Shown piece after piece: positions 52,024 through 60,711 of a stretch of DNA of 64,000 bases; position 1 is the stretch's first letter; each line of letters starts with the position of its first letter. The notes beneath the pieces were generated by a model. It made no database searches. It was not told the origin of the DNA and saw only the letters and a program-made list of their open reading frames with translations. Source of the DNA: Catenuloplanes atrovinosus (GTDB lineage Bacteria > Actinomycetota > Actinomycetes > Mycobacteriales > Micromonosporaceae); the NCBI RefSeq assembly GCF_031458235.1, contig NZ_JAVDYB010000001.1:1509001-1573000 (forward strand), written 5' to 3'. Position numbers and translations under genes: made by a program.

Positions 52024-52740
52024 GTGGCAACCGTCCTTCTCCTCCGGCACGGGCGGACCACCGCCAACGCCTCCGGCACGCTCGCCGGCCGACAGCCCGT
52101 CGAGCTGGACGACGCCGGCCGTGGCCAGGCCGCCGCGGTCGGCGCCCGGCTCGTCGGGCTGCCGCTGGCCGCGGTGGTCTCCAGTCCGCTGCTGCGCTGC
52201 CGGCAGACGGTCTCGCTCGCGCTGCCGGACGTGCTGCCGCAGCTGGAGGACGGCATCGTGGAGTGCGACTACGGCGCCTGGGAGGGCCAGCCGCTGAAGA
52301 AGCTGGCCAAGGACCCGCTCTGGCCGGTGGTGCAGCAGCACCCGAGCGCGGCCGTCTTCCCCGGCGGTGAGGGGATGGCCGCGATGGCGTCCCGGGCCGT
52401 GGCCGCGGTCCGCCGCTGGGACGAGAAGATCACGGCGGAGCACGGGCCGGAGGCGGTCTGGCTGGCGTGCAGCCACGGCGACGTGATCAAGGCGATCGCC
52501 GCGGACGCGCTCGGCCTGCACCTGGACCAGTTCCAGCGGATCGTGGCGGACCCGGCCTCGGTGACCGCGATCCGCTACACCGCGACCCGCCCGTTCGTGC
52601 TGCGCTCCAACGACACCGGCGGCGACCTGGCCTCGCTGGTCCCGCCGCCGGTCAAGAAGCACCGGGGCCGCCGCGCGACCGCGCCCGCGGAGTCGGACGC
52701 GGCCGTCGGCGGCGGTGCCGGTGGCGGCCAGTTGCCGTGA
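52024..52740 (+). CDS. Histidine phosphatase (MSMEG_4193 family)
   Basis: The 238-residue protein has the RHG phosphoenzyme site LLLRHGRTTANASGTLAGR (His near residue 8), a second catalytic region DYGAWEGQ and ACSHGDVIKAIAADALG. It matches the MSMEG_4193 putative phosphomutase family, which is found beside DUF3090 and mshC genes. The start is a GTG. The disordered C-terminal tail (PPVKKHRGRRAT) is typical. Confidence 0.93.
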   Translation: MATVLLLRHGRTTANASGTLAGRQPVELDDAGRGQAAAVGARLVGLPLAAVVSSPLLRCRQTVSLALPDVLPQLEDGIVECDYGAWEGQPLKKLAKDPLWPVVQQHPSAAVFPGGEGMAAMASRAVAAVRRWDEKITAEHGPEAVWLACSHGDVIKAIAADALGLHLDQFQRIVADPASVTAIRYTATRPFVLRSNDTGGDLASLVPPPVKKHRGRRATAPAESDAAVGGGAGGGQLP

Positions 52741-52878
52741 CGTGATCCGCTGACGTTGTCAACGGCGTGATGATCAACACCTGGCATGTCCTGTGTGCCC
52801 GGAATCCGCCGATCGGTTCGGTCTCATTCGGCCCTGTGCGCTACGCGCGTGACCGTTCGGGCGGATAGGGTTCTCCGT

Positions 52879-53454
52879 ATGACCCACCAGGTGCATGCGT
52901 TCGAGCCGCCGGACCGGTTCGTCGCCGGGACCGTGGGGACGCCCGGCGACCGGACGTTCTTCCTCCAGGCCCGGGGTGGCGGCCGAGTGGTCAGCGTGGC
53001 GCTGGAGAAGGTCCAGGTGTCCCTGCTCGCGGAGAAGCTTGAGGAATTGCTCGCCGAGGCGCACCGCCGCTTCGGCGTCGACCTGCCCGTGCTCGCCGCC
53101 GGCGCCGACCCCGACAACGACCCGCTCGACACCCCCGTCGACGAGGAGTTCCGGGTCGGCACGCTGGGCCTCGCGTTCGACGTGGACACCGCCACCGTCA
53201 TCATCGAGGCGATCGCGGCCGGTGAGGGCGAGCAGGAGCTGATCGGCGACGACGACGACGCCGACGACGAGGCCGAGGAGCCCGACGACGACCTCGACCG
53301 GCTGCGCGTCCGGCTGACCCCGGAGGCCACCCGCGCGTTCATCGACCGGGCCCGCCGCGTGCTCTCCGCCGGCCGCCCGCCGTGCCCGCTCTGCGGCCAG
53401 CCGCTCGACCCGCGCGGCCACCTCTGCCCGCGCCACAACGGCTACCATCGCTGA
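52879..53454 (+). CDS. DUF3090 family protein
   Basis: The 191-residue protein matches DUF3090, found with mshC: VHAFEPPDRFVAGTVGTPGDRTFFLQARGG, then LEKVQVSLLAEKLEELL, and a C-terminal C-x2-C...C zinc-like site (CPLCGQPLDPRGHLCPRHNGYH). A TAGGGT hexamer ends 7 bases before the ATG, suggesting leaderless transcription. Function unknown. Confidence 0.93.
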   Translation: MTHQVHAFEPPDRFVAGTVGTPGDRTFFLQARGGGRVVSVALEKVQVSLLAEKLEELLAEAHRRFGVDLPVLAAGADPDNDPLDTPVDEEFRVGTLGLAFDVDTATVIIEAIAAGEGEQELIGDDDDADDEAEEPDDDLDRLRVRLTPEATRAFIDRARRVLSAGRPPCPLCGQPLDPRGHLCPRHNGYHR

Positions 53455-53479
53455 TCATGACCTGCGTACCGGGGGCCGC

Positions 53480-54313
53480 GTGACGTCCACCGAGACCGAG
53501 CGCGTGCTGGACGAGCCGGACGCGCTCCAACTGCTGCGCCGCGGCGAGCTCGAGCTGGAGGGCCGGCTCGTCGACGCGTCCAACACCACGCTGCGTGCGT
53601 TCGTGACGCTCGACGGGATCACCCGCCGGTGCGTCTACAAGCCGGTGCGCGGCGAGCGCCCGCTCTGGGACTTCCCGGACGGCACGCTCGCCGGGCGCGA
53701 GGTCTCCGCCTACCTGGTCTCGTCCTGGCTGGGCGAGCGGGACCCGGGCTTCGCGCTGATCCCGCCGACCATATTGCGCGACGGGCCGCTCGGCCCCGGC
53801 GCCTGCCAGCTCTGGATCGACGAGCCGGACGACGCCGAACAGGTGGTCGGCTTCGTCCCGGTCTGGGAGCTGCCGCCCGGCTGGTTCCGGGTCGCGTCCG
53901 CGGAGGACGAGGACGGTGAGCGATACGCGCTGGCCCACGCGGACGACGAGCGGCTGGCCCGGCTCGCCGTGCTGGACGCGGTGCTCAACAACGCGGACCG
54001 CAAGGGCGGGCACGTGCTGCTCGGCCCCGGCGGCCGGATCTACGGCGTCGACCACGGCATCTGCTTCCACACGGAGGAGAAGCTGCGGACCGTGCTGTGG
54101 GGCTGGTCCGGCAAGCGGCTGCCCGACTGGGCGCTGGCCGCGCTGGAGCAGTTGCGGGCCGGGCTGCGTGGCGACCTCGGCGAGGCGCTGGACGAGCACC
54201 TGACCACGGCCGAGGTCGACGCGGCGCGACGGCGGGTGGCGCGGCTCTACGCGCGCCGCAAGTTCCCCGACCCGCCGGAGGGCTGGCCGGCCGTACCGTG
54301 GCCGCCGATCTGA
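53480..54313 (+). CDS. SCO1664 family protein
   Basis: The 277-residue protein matches the SCO1664 family (also called PI3/4-kinase-like): RRCVYKPVRGERPLWDFPDGTLAGREVSAYLVS, then LDAVLNNADRKGGHVLLG and YGVDHGICFH. The invariant VLNNADRKGGH and VDHGICFH motifs recall the catalytic and metal motifs of protein/lipid kinases. The activity is unknown. It is conserved next to DUF3090 and mshC. Confidence 0.92.
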   Translation: MTSTETERVLDEPDALQLLRRGELELEGRLVDASNTTLRAFVTLDGITRRCVYKPVRGERPLWDFPDGTLAGREVSAYLVSSWLGERDPGFALIPPTILRDGPLGPGACQLWIDEPDDAEQVVGFVPVWELPPGWFRVASAEDEDGERYALAHADDERLARLAVLDAVLNNADRKGGHVLLGPGGRIYGVDHGICFHTEEKLRTVLWGWSGKRLPDWALAALEQLRAGLRGDLGEALDEHLTTAEVDAARRRVARLYARRKFPDPPEGWPAVPWPPI

Positions 54314-54394
54314 TGCTTCCCGCGCCGCTCGGGTGAGCGCTTGATCACCCGATGGTACGGACCGAAGGCGCGGGCCGGTCGTTAGGCTTGCGCC

Positions 54395-55639
54395 ATGGAT
54401 GCATGGACCGGGCACGAGGTGCCGGGGCTGCCGGGTGACGGGCGGCCGCTGAGCTTGTACGACGCGTCCCGGCAGGGCGTCTTCCCGGTGACGGCGTCCG
54501 CCGGGCCCGCCTCGATGTACGTCTGCGGCATCACGCCATACGACGCGACGCACCTCGGTCACGCCGCCACGATGATCGCGTTCGACCTGGTCAACCGCGT
54601 CTGGCGGGACACCGGCCGGGACGTGAACTACGTGCAGAACGTGACCGACATCGATGACCCGCTGCTGGAGCGCGCCGCGCGCGACGGCGAGGACTGGGTC
54701 GTGCTCGCGATGCGCGAGACCGCGCTGTTCCGCGAGGACATGGAGGCGCTGCGAATCATCCCGCCGCGGCACTACGTGGGCGCCGTGGAGTCCATCCCGG
54801 AGATCGCGAGCCGGGTGGCCGGCCTGCTCGCCGACGGCTCCGCGTACCGCCTCGACGACGGCACCGGCGACGTCTACTTCGACCTCGCGGTCGCGGCACC
54901 CCGATTCGGGTACGAGTCCCGCCTGAGCCGCGAGGAGATGCTGCCGCTCTTCGCCGAACGCGGCGGCGACCCGGAACGCGCGGGCAAGAAGGACCCGCTG
55001 GACCCGCTGCTCTGGCGCGGCACCCGCGAGGGCGAGCCGGCCTGGGACGGCGGCGCACTCGGCCCCGGCCGCCCCGGCTGGCACATCGAGTGCGCGGTGA
55101 TCGCGCTCGGCCTGCTCGGCGACCGGATCGACGTACAGGGCGGCGGCAACGACCTGATCTTCCCGCACCACGAGTGCTCCGCCGCGCACGCCGAGCGCCT
55201 CACCGGCGTCGCACCGTTCGCCGGCCACTACACGCACGCCGGCATGATCGGCCTCAACGGCGAGAAAATGTCCAAGTCCCGCGGCAACCTCGTCTTCGTG
55301 TCCCGCCTGCGCGCCGACCACGTCGACCCGATGGCGATCCGGCTGGCACTCATCGCCGACCACTACCGCGCCGATCGACAATGGACGGACGACCTCCTCA
55401 AGACCGCACAACAGCGCCTGTCCCGCTGGCGCGAGGCGATCGCCCGCAACGGCGGCCCATCCGGCACCGCGGTCCTGGAGGCGGTGCGCACCCGGCTGGC
55501 CGACGACCTCGACACGACCGGCGCACTGGCCGCCGTGGACGAGTGGGCCGCGGCCACGCTGGCCGGCGACCCGGCCGACCCGGACGCCCCCCGCCTGGTC
55601 GCGGACACCGTCGACGCACTCCTCGGCGTGCGCCTCTAA
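54395..55639 (+). CDS. mshC: Mycothiol ligase (Cys-GlcN-Ins ligase)
   Basis: The 414-residue protein is a cysteinyl-tRNA-synthetase-like enzyme: HIGH-type motif [16 protein letters not shown] (about 47), [11 protein letters not shown], zinc-binding [10 protein letters not shown]...FPHHECSAA, and KMSKSRGN. Without an anticodon-binding domain and with the [10 protein letters not shown] variant it is MshC, which joins cysteine to GlcN-Ins in mycothiol synthesis. It ends a cluster with the phosphomutase, DUF3090 and SCO1664 genes. Confidence 0.95.
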   Translation: MDAWTGHEVPGLPGDGRPLSLYDASRQGVFPVTASAGPASMYVCGITPYDATHLGHAATMIAFDLVNRVWRDTGRDVNYVQNVTDIDDPLLERAARDGEDWVVLAMRETALFREDMEALRIIPPRHYVGAVESIPEIASRVAGLLADGSAYRLDDGTGDVYFDLAVAAPRFGYESRLSREEMLPLFAERGGDPERAGKKDPLDPLLWRGTREGEPAWDGGALGPGRPGWHIECAVIALGLLGDRIDVQGGGNDLIFPHHECSAAHAERLTGVAPFAGHYTHAGMIGLNGEKMSKSRGNLVFVSRLRADHVDPMAIRLALIADHYRADRQWTDDLLKTAQQRLSRWREAIARNGGPSGTAVLEAVRTRLADDLDTTGALAAVDEWAAATLAGDPADPDAPRLVADTVDALLGVRL

Positions 55640-56303
55640 CCTTCCCGCCACGGTCCCGGCCCGCCGGGTCCGGTCTGCCGGAATGCGGAATACCGCGGGG
55701 TTCCGGCCTGCCAGGGCCCCGGTGCGCCGGGACCTCGGCTGCCGCGGGGACCTCGGCTGCCGCGGGGACCTCGGCTGCCGCGGGGACCTCGGCTGCCGCG
55801 GGGACCTCGGCTGCCGCCGGGACCTCGGTCTGCCGCCGGGTTTCGGCCTGCCATGGGTTCGGCCTGCCGTCGCGTCCCGGCCTGCCGGGACGTCGGCTTG
55901 CCGCTGGGTCCTGGTCTGCCGCGATCTCGTCTGCCGAGGTTCGGTCTGCCGTGATCCCGGCTTGCTGGGACCTGCTCGGCCGGGACCTCCTCCGCCGGGG
56001 TCCCGGCTTGTCGAGACACCAGGTCCGCCGTGTTGGCACCCGGCGATCTCGGCCCCGCAGCGATCCCGGCCCCAGCGATCCTCCCGCTCGCCCCGGCGAT
56101 GCCGCCCTCCGGGTCCCGGCCTCCCGGGTCCCGGCCTCCCGGGTCCCGGCCTCCCGGGTCCCGGCCTCCCGGGTCCCGGCCTCCCGGGTCCCGGCCTCCC
56201 GGGTCCCGGCCTCCCGGGTCCCGGCCTCCCGGGACCCGGTCTGCCGGAGTCCTGAGCGGCCGGGTGCCGATCTGCCGCGATCCCGGCCCGTCGTGACTCC
56301 CTG
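55640..56303. repeat. Low-complexity tract with 18-bp and 15-bp tandem arrays
   Basis: About 660 bp of degenerate CCGGCCTGCCGG-type units. Five nearly perfect 18-bp units GACCTCGGCTGCCGCGGG occur at 55731-55820, with two decayed ones after. Eight perfect 15-bp units GGGTCCCGGCCTCCC occur at 56111-56230. The region between shows older, diverged units. The long false open frames are a product of the 18- and 15-bp periods. No start with a ribosome site or family match is seen, so I call no gene here. Confidence 0.8.
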
Positions 56304-56372
56304 GCGCGTCGATCTAGGGCGGATTCCGGCGCGTCGATCTTCAAACGCGCGAATCCGCCCTAGATCGACGGC
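56304..56372. repeat. Palindromic dispersed repeat, copy 3
   Basis: The same palindromic element as at 4-74: GCGCGTCGATCTAGGGCGGA ... GAATCCGCCCTAGATCGACG. The centre carries a second GCGTCGATCT. It follows the low-complexity tract. The remaining 50 bp to the GntR gene show nothing. Confidence 0.75.
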
Positions 56373-56421
56373 AACGCGCGGCGTGTGGTGCGGGCGCGGA
56401 GGCGGGAGGAGTGGCGGCGGG

Positions 56422-57216
56422 TTAGGCGAGGGTGAGGCCCGGGTCGGGGTCGGGGTCGGGTGTGGGGGCGGGGATCGTGTACTGCTCGGTGAGGGTGGTC
56501 TGCGGGCCGGGCCAGGTGGCCTGGGAGACCTCGATCGGCTTGTGCGCGGGGTCGAAGGCCACGTGCAGCAGGTGCAGCACGGGCGTGTCCGGGCGGATCT
56601 GGAGGATCATCGCCTCCTCGCGGGACGGCTGGCGTGCGCTGATCACGTCGCTGGCGGACGCGTACCGGCGGCCGATGACCTCCTCGGCCTCCTGGTAGAG
56701 CGGGCGGCCGAACGCCTCCATCCGCTCCAGGCTGGTGCCGGCGGCGTCCTGCACGCGGAACCACGCGGCGCCGACCTCGACGGGGGAGTCGTCCACCCGG
56801 ACCAGGTGCCGCCGCACGATCAGGTCGGTGCCGTCCTTCACGCCGAACGCGTCCGCCACCTCGGCCGGCGCGGGCGCGCGGGTGACCTCGATGAGCTGTT
56901 GCCGGTAGCGGGCCGCGAGATCCGCGTGGTAGCCGCGGTGCCCGCCGTAGCGCCCCCGGGAGAGGCGGTTGAGCCGGCGGCGGGTGCCTCGCACGTACGT
57001 GCCGGAGCCCGGCTTGGTGATCAGCAGCCCTTCCACGCGCAGTTGGTCGATGGCGCGCTGCACGGTCTGCTTCGCCACGCCGTACTGCTCGGCGATGCCC
57101 GGGATCGACGGCAGGCGCTCGCCGGGCTGCCAGTCGCCACGGCGGATCTGCGTCCTGAGCTGGTCGGCGATCTGCCGGTGCGGGAACTCGGCGGCGCCGG
57201 GATTGATCTGGGCCAT
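56422..57216 (-). CDS. GntR-family regulator with UTRA domain
   Basis: The 264-residue protein has an N-terminal GntR winged helix (FPHRQIADQLRTQIRRGDWQPGERLPSIPGIAEQYGVAKQTVQRAIDQLRVEGLL) and a C-terminal UTRA-type ligand domain (about 100-250). Members of this HutC subfamily respond to sugars, amino compounds or lipids. No clear target operon is adjacent; the divergent gene is a TM2 protein. Confidence 0.9.
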   Translation of the reverse strand: MAQINPGAAEFPHRQIADQLRTQIRRGDWQPGERLPSIPGIAEQYGVAKQTVQRAIDQLRVEGLLITKPGSGTYVRGTRRRLNRLSRGRYGGHRGYHADLAARYRQQLIEVTRAPAPAEVADAFGVKDGTDLIVRRHLVRVDDSPVEVGAAWFRVQDAAGTSLERMEAFGRPLYQEAEEVIGRRYASASDVISARQPSREEAMILQIRPDTPVLHLLHVAFDPAHKPIEVSQATWPGPQTTLTEQYTIPAPTPDPDPDPGLTLA

Positions 57217-57307
57217 GCGCGGTGTGCCCTTCTCTTGCGGCTAGGTTCCTAGGATGCCGTACGGCGGGGGCGGCGCGCCACCGCGACACGCGATATCGTG
57301 GGCGGTG

Positions 57308-57601
57308 ATGCTGCCGGAGTGGGAACGTCTGCGGATCCAGCGGGCCGAGGCGGAGTTCGCCTCGGTGCAGAAGCGCGCGCGGGTCGCCGTCGCGCTCTGG
57401 GTCGTGATGGGCGTGTTCGGCGGGCACCGGTTCTATCTCGGCGATACCGCGCAGTCCGCGGCCATGCTGTTCACGCTCGGCGGGCTCGGCGTGTGGACGC
57501 TGATCGACGGCTTCTTCCTGCTCCGCCGGGTGCGGGTGGTCAACGGCCGCCGGCGTGCCGCGATCATGGCCCGGCACGGCATCATCGAGCAGACCGCCTG
57601 A
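57308..57601 (+). CDS. TM2-domain membrane protein
   Basis: The 97-residue protein has the TM2 signature ALWVVMGVFGGHRFYLGDTAQSAAMLFTLGGLGVWTLIDGFFL: two helices with GGHRFYLG between. Function unknown. Starts at 57305 (GTG) and 57308 (ATG) overlap; TATCGT at 57294-57299 may be a -10 for a leaderless transcript. It converges on a LysR gene 13 bp away. Confidence 0.85.
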   Translation: MLPEWERLRIQRAEAEFASVQKRARVAVALWVVMGVFGGHRFYLGDTAQSAAMLFTLGGLGVWTLIDGFFLLRRVRVVNGRRRAAIMARHGIIEQTA

Positions 57602-57614
57602 CCGGAGCGACCGG

Positions 57615-58469
57615 TCATCGAAGCCGCGTGGCGACCCGTACCAGCGCGGCGACGTCCCGTGACCGGCTGTGCGCGGGCCAGACCAGGTGCACCGTGAGCG
57701 GCGCCGCGTCCGTGACCGGCACCGCCGCGACGCCGCGGGGCAGCGACGGCCGGGCCGACTCGGGCAGCACCGCGCAGGCCCGGCCGAGAGCGATCAGCTG
57801 GAACAGCTGCGCGCTGTCCAGGAACGCGGGGCCGGGACCGTCCGGGTAGCTGCCGTCCGTACGGGGCCAGCGCGGCCGCGGAAGGTCGGGCAGCTCGGCC
57901 AGGGTCAGTGCGGGCCGGGCCGCGAGCGGGTGCCCACCGGGCAACACCACGATCACGCCCTCGGTGGCGATGTCCTCCCGGTCGAGGCCGGTGGCGGGAT
58001 CGTCGTCCGGCAGGTGCAGCAGCGCCACGTCGGCCCGGCCGTCGCGCAGCATCCGCTCCGGCTCGCCGATCTGCGCCGGCACCACGTCCACGGGCACCGC
58101 GCCCGGCTCCGCGGCGTACGCGTCGAGCAGCGCGGCCAGCAGGTCGACGGAGACGCCGGCCTTCGTCGCCAGCGCGATACCGGGCCGCTCCGCCTCCGCC
58201 CGCCCGGCGCGGCGGGTGCGGCGGTCGGCCGCCTCCACCGCGTCGAGCGCGTTGCGGCCCTCGCGCAGCAGCACCGAGCCGGCCGGGGTGAGACTGACCG
58301 TGCGGCCGGACCGGACGAACAGCGGGGTGCCGAGGCGGCGCTCCAGCTTCTGCACCGTGCGGGTCAGCGCCGGCTGCGCGATGCCGAGCCGCGCGGCCGC
58401 GCGCCCGTAGTGCGACTCCTCGGCGACGGCGACGAAATAGCGCAGTTCACGGGTCTCCACGCGGGGCAA
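57615..58469 (-). CDS. LysR-family regulator
   Basis: The 284-residue protein has the LysR winged helix (ETRELRYFVAVAEESHYGRAAARLGIAQPALTRTVQKLERRLGTPLFVRSGRTVSLTPAG) and effector domain. It is divergent from the SDR gene by 115 bp, a typical LysR-target pair; the SDR is the likely target. Confidence 0.93.
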   Translation of the reverse strand: MPRVETRELRYFVAVAEESHYGRAAARLGIAQPALTRTVQKLERRLGTPLFVRSGRTVSLTPAGSVLLREGRNALDAVEAADRRTRRAGRAEAERPGIALATKAGVSVDLLAALLDAYAAEPGAVPVDVVPAQIGEPERMLRDGRADVALLHLPDDDPATGLDREDIATEGVIVVLPGGHPLAARPALTLAELPDLPRPRWPRTDGSYPDGPGPAFLDSAQLFQLIALGRACAVLPESARPSLPRGVAAVPVTDAAPLTVHLVWPAHSRSRDVAALVRVATRLR

Positions 58470-58584
58470 CGGTACTCCGGACGATAACGCGCCGGCATCG
58501 GTCGGTCCGCACTCGGCATTGGAGCACCGGGCGTGGTGGGCCGCAGGATCGAAGGGTCACCGACGCTCGATGGGAGTAACGCAC

Positions 58585-59373
58585 ATGGATCTGGAGCTGA
58601 CGGGCAAGCGCGTCCTGGTCACCGGCGCCAGCAAGGGGCTCGGCCTGGGGATCGTCAGAGCCTTTCTCGGTGAGGGCGCCGAGGTGGTCGCGGTGGCCCG
58701 GCGCGGCACGGCCGAGCTGGACGCCACCGGCGCCACGTTCGTCGCCGCGGACCTGGCCCGGGCGGACGGGCCGCGACGGATGGTGGACGCCGTGCTCGCC
58801 GGCGACGGCCGGCTCGACGTCCTGGTCAACAACGCGGGCGGCGGCGAACTGCCGGACGACGCCTTCGGCGACACGTTCGACGGCGACGACGACGTCTGGT
58901 CCGAGGTGGTCGCGTTCAACCTCCTCTCGGTGGTACGCGTGACCAGGGCCGCGCTGCCGGCGCTGACCGCGTCGCGCGGGGCCGTGGTCAACATCGGGTC
59001 CAACTCGGCCCGGGTGCCCGGCGCCGCGCCGCTGCCGTACGCCGCCGCCAAGGCCGCGCTGGCCATGGTGTCGCGCGGACTGGCGGAACGGCTGGCGGCC
59101 TCGGGCGTACGGGTCAACACCGTGTCGCCGGCCGGCGTGCGCTCATACACGCACGAGGGCCCGGACGGCTACACCGCGCGGCTCGCCGCGCACCTCGGCA
59201 TGGACCACGCCACGCTGCTGGAGGCGCTGCCGCGCCAGGGCGGCATGCTCACCGGACGGCTGGCCGAGCCGGACGAGATCGCCCGCGCCGTCCTGCTCCT
59301 CGCCTCCCCCACCCTCCCGAGCGCCATCGGCCAGAACTGGTCCATCGACGCCGGCGCCGTCAAAACCACCTAA
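58585..59373 (+). CDS. SDR-family oxidoreductase
   Basis: The 262-residue protein is a classical short-chain dehydrogenase: NAD(P)-binding TGASKGLG (13-20), NNAGGG, catalytic Ser in NIGSNSA and Tyr/Lys in YAAAKAAL. It oxidises or reduces an alcohol/ketone; the substrate is unknown. GGGAG precedes the ATG. It is divergent from the LysR gene that probably controls it. Confidence 0.93.
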   Translation: MDLELTGKRVLVTGASKGLGLGIVRAFLGEGAEVVAVARRGTAELDATGATFVAADLARADGPRRMVDAVLAGDGRLDVLVNNAGGGELPDDAFGDTFDGDDDVWSEVVAFNLLSVVRVTRAALPALTASRGAVVNIGSNSARVPGAAPLPYAAAKAALAMVSRGLAERLAASGVRVNTVSPAGVRSYTHEGPDGYTARLAAHLGMDHATLLEALPRQGGMLTGRLAEPDEIARAVLLLASPTLPSAIGQNWSIDAGAVKTT

Positions 59374-59460
59374 CCCCACCCCGCCCACCCCCTGCCGCGC
59401 CCACCCTTCCTGCCGCGCCCACCCCCTGCCGCGCCCACCCCTGCCGCGTCGAACCCCCTG
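59374..59460. repeat. CGCCCACCC-type short repeats
   Basis: The sequence CCGCGCCCACC is repeated with small changes over about 85 bp (CCACCCCCTGCCGCGCCCA and variants). It follows the SDR stop and leads into a palindromic element. No gene is seen. Confidence 0.5.
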
Positions 59461-59530
59461 CCGCGTCGATCTAGGGCGGATTCCGGTGAGTCGATCTCCG
59501 ATCACGCGAATCCGGCCTAGATCGACGCGG
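59461..59530. repeat. Palindromic dispersed repeat, copy 4
   Basis: Arms GCGTCGATCTAGGGCGGATTC and GAATCCGGCCTAGATCGACGC, as in the copies at 4-74, 149-220 and 56304-56372. It is sandwiched between two short-repeat tracts. Confidence 0.75.
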
Positions 59531-59532
59531 GC

Positions 59533-59698
59533 GGGCAGCACGCGCGGGCAGGCAGCGCGGGCGGGCAGCGCGGGCGGGCAGCGCGCGCAGGCAGCACGCG
59601 CAGGCAGCACGCGCGGGCAGCGCGCGCAGGCAGCACGCGCAGGCAGCACGCGCAGGCAGCACGCGCAGGCAGCACGGCCAGGCAGCGCGCGCGGGCAG
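59533..59698. repeat. 13-bp tandem repeat tract
   Basis: Degenerate units of GCAGGCAGCACGC with a 13-bp period (clear for example at 59641 and 59654) interrupted by GCGGGCGGGCAGC variants. It ends about 27 bp before the PAC2 stop. Possible translation frames here look like shadows of the repeat period, so no gene is called. Confidence 0.7.
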
Positions 59699-59724
59699 CG
59701 CGGGCACCGGGCCGGGGCGGCGGG

Positions 59725-60594
59725 TTACCAGGAGCCGGCGGTGGGGCCGGGGGAGCCGCCGCGGCGGCGCAGGTACTTCTCGAACTCCTTGGCGATCTCG
59801 TCGCCGGACAGGGGCTGGATGCCGGCGTCCTGGGAGCGTTCCTCCAGCTCGCGCACGTATTCGCCGAGTTCGGCGTCCTGCTCGGCGGCGGCGCGGACGC
59901 GCTCCTCCCACTCGGCGGTCTCCTCCTCCAGGTCGGCGGTGGGGACCGGGATGTCGAGCACGTCCTCGATGCGGTGCAGCAGCGCCAGCGTCGCCTTCGG
60001 GCAGGGCGGGTTGTTCGCGTAGTGCGGCACGTGCACCCAGAACGAGACCGCCTCCAGGTCGGCCCGGGTGGCCGCGTCGTGCAGCACGCCCACGATGCCG
60101 GTCGGCCCGTCGTAGCGGGTCGGGACCAGCTTGTAGCGCTCGGCCGCGCCGACCTCGGTGGCGCCGCCGCTGATCGGCAGTGGCCGCGAGTACGGCACGT
60201 CGGCCAGCAGCGCGCCGAGCAGCACCACCTTGTTGATCTCCATGCTGTGGCAGACCTCGAGGATCTGCTCGCAGAACGTGCGCCAGCGCATGCTCGGCTC
60301 GATGCCGCGGATCAGCACCACGTCGCGCTCCGCGCCGGGCGGGCTGGCCACCATGAACTTCGTGCTCGGCCACTCGATGCTGCGCGTCTCGCCCTCGGCC
60401 ATGGTCACCGTCGGGCGGCTGACCTGGAAGTCGTAGAACTCCTCAGGATCGAGCTCGGTGACCTTGCGTGCGTCCCACACCTGTTCCAGGTGCTCGACGG
60501 CGGCCGTCGACGCGTCGGCCGCGTCGTTCCAACCCTCGAACGCCGCGACCGCCACCGGGGATCGCAGCATGGGCAGCCCGTCGAACTCCGTCAC
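59725..60594 (-). CDS. PAC2-family (proteasome assembly chaperone-like) protein
   Basis: The 289-residue protein matches the PAC2 family: VAVAAFEGWNDAADASTAAVEHL, then VLIRGIEPSMRWRTFCEQIL, LLGALLADVPYSRPLPISG and SFWVHVPHYANNPPCPKATLALL. It resembles archaeal/eukaryotic proteasome assembly chaperones, and actinobacteria often have these proteins with a 20S proteasome. Function is not proven. A GTG start follows GGAAAGGG. Confidence 0.9.
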   Translation of the reverse strand: MTEFDGLPMLRSPVAVAAFEGWNDAADASTAAVEHLEQVWDARKVTELDPEEFYDFQVSRPTVTMAEGETRSIEWPSTKFMVASPPGAERDVVLIRGIEPSMRWRTFCEQILEVCHSMEINKVVLLGALLADVPYSRPLPISGGATEVGAAERYKLVPTRYDGPTGIVGVLHDAATRADLEAVSFWVHVPHYANNPPCPKATLALLHRIEDVLDIPVPTADLEEETAEWEERVRAAAEQDAELGEYVRELEERSQDAGIQPLSGDEIAKEFEKYLRRRGGSPGPTAGSW

Positions 60595-60698
60595 GCCATC
60601 ACCCTTTCCATACTCACCTCAAGCAGCCTACGTCCCGGCGCCGGAACTGGCTTGTCGGCCGCGCCGCCGGGCCGAGTGCTGGGCGCATTGCGTACAAT

Positions 60699-60711
60699 GG
60701 GGCTTTTGCCC
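60699..60711. terminator. Small hairpin between P450 and PAC2 genes
   Basis: GGGC-TTTT-GCCC sits directly at the P450 stop (60712). A TACAAT box at 60692-60697 suggests promoter activity nearby on the plus strand, but no plus-strand gene follows. As a terminator the stem is short (4-5 bp), so the call is weak. Confidence 0.35.

Noticed and set aside
55636-56296. Repeat-coded proteins with PGSRPPG- or AEVPAA-type periodicity
   Set aside because: All frames and strands are open because repeat units are multiples of three; there is no ribosome site or start context and no family match.
53339-56344. 1001-residue minus-strand open frame, including the tandem arrays
   Set aside because: It is antisense to DUF3090, SCO1664 and mshC, and its N-terminal part is the translation of 15- and 18-bp repeats.
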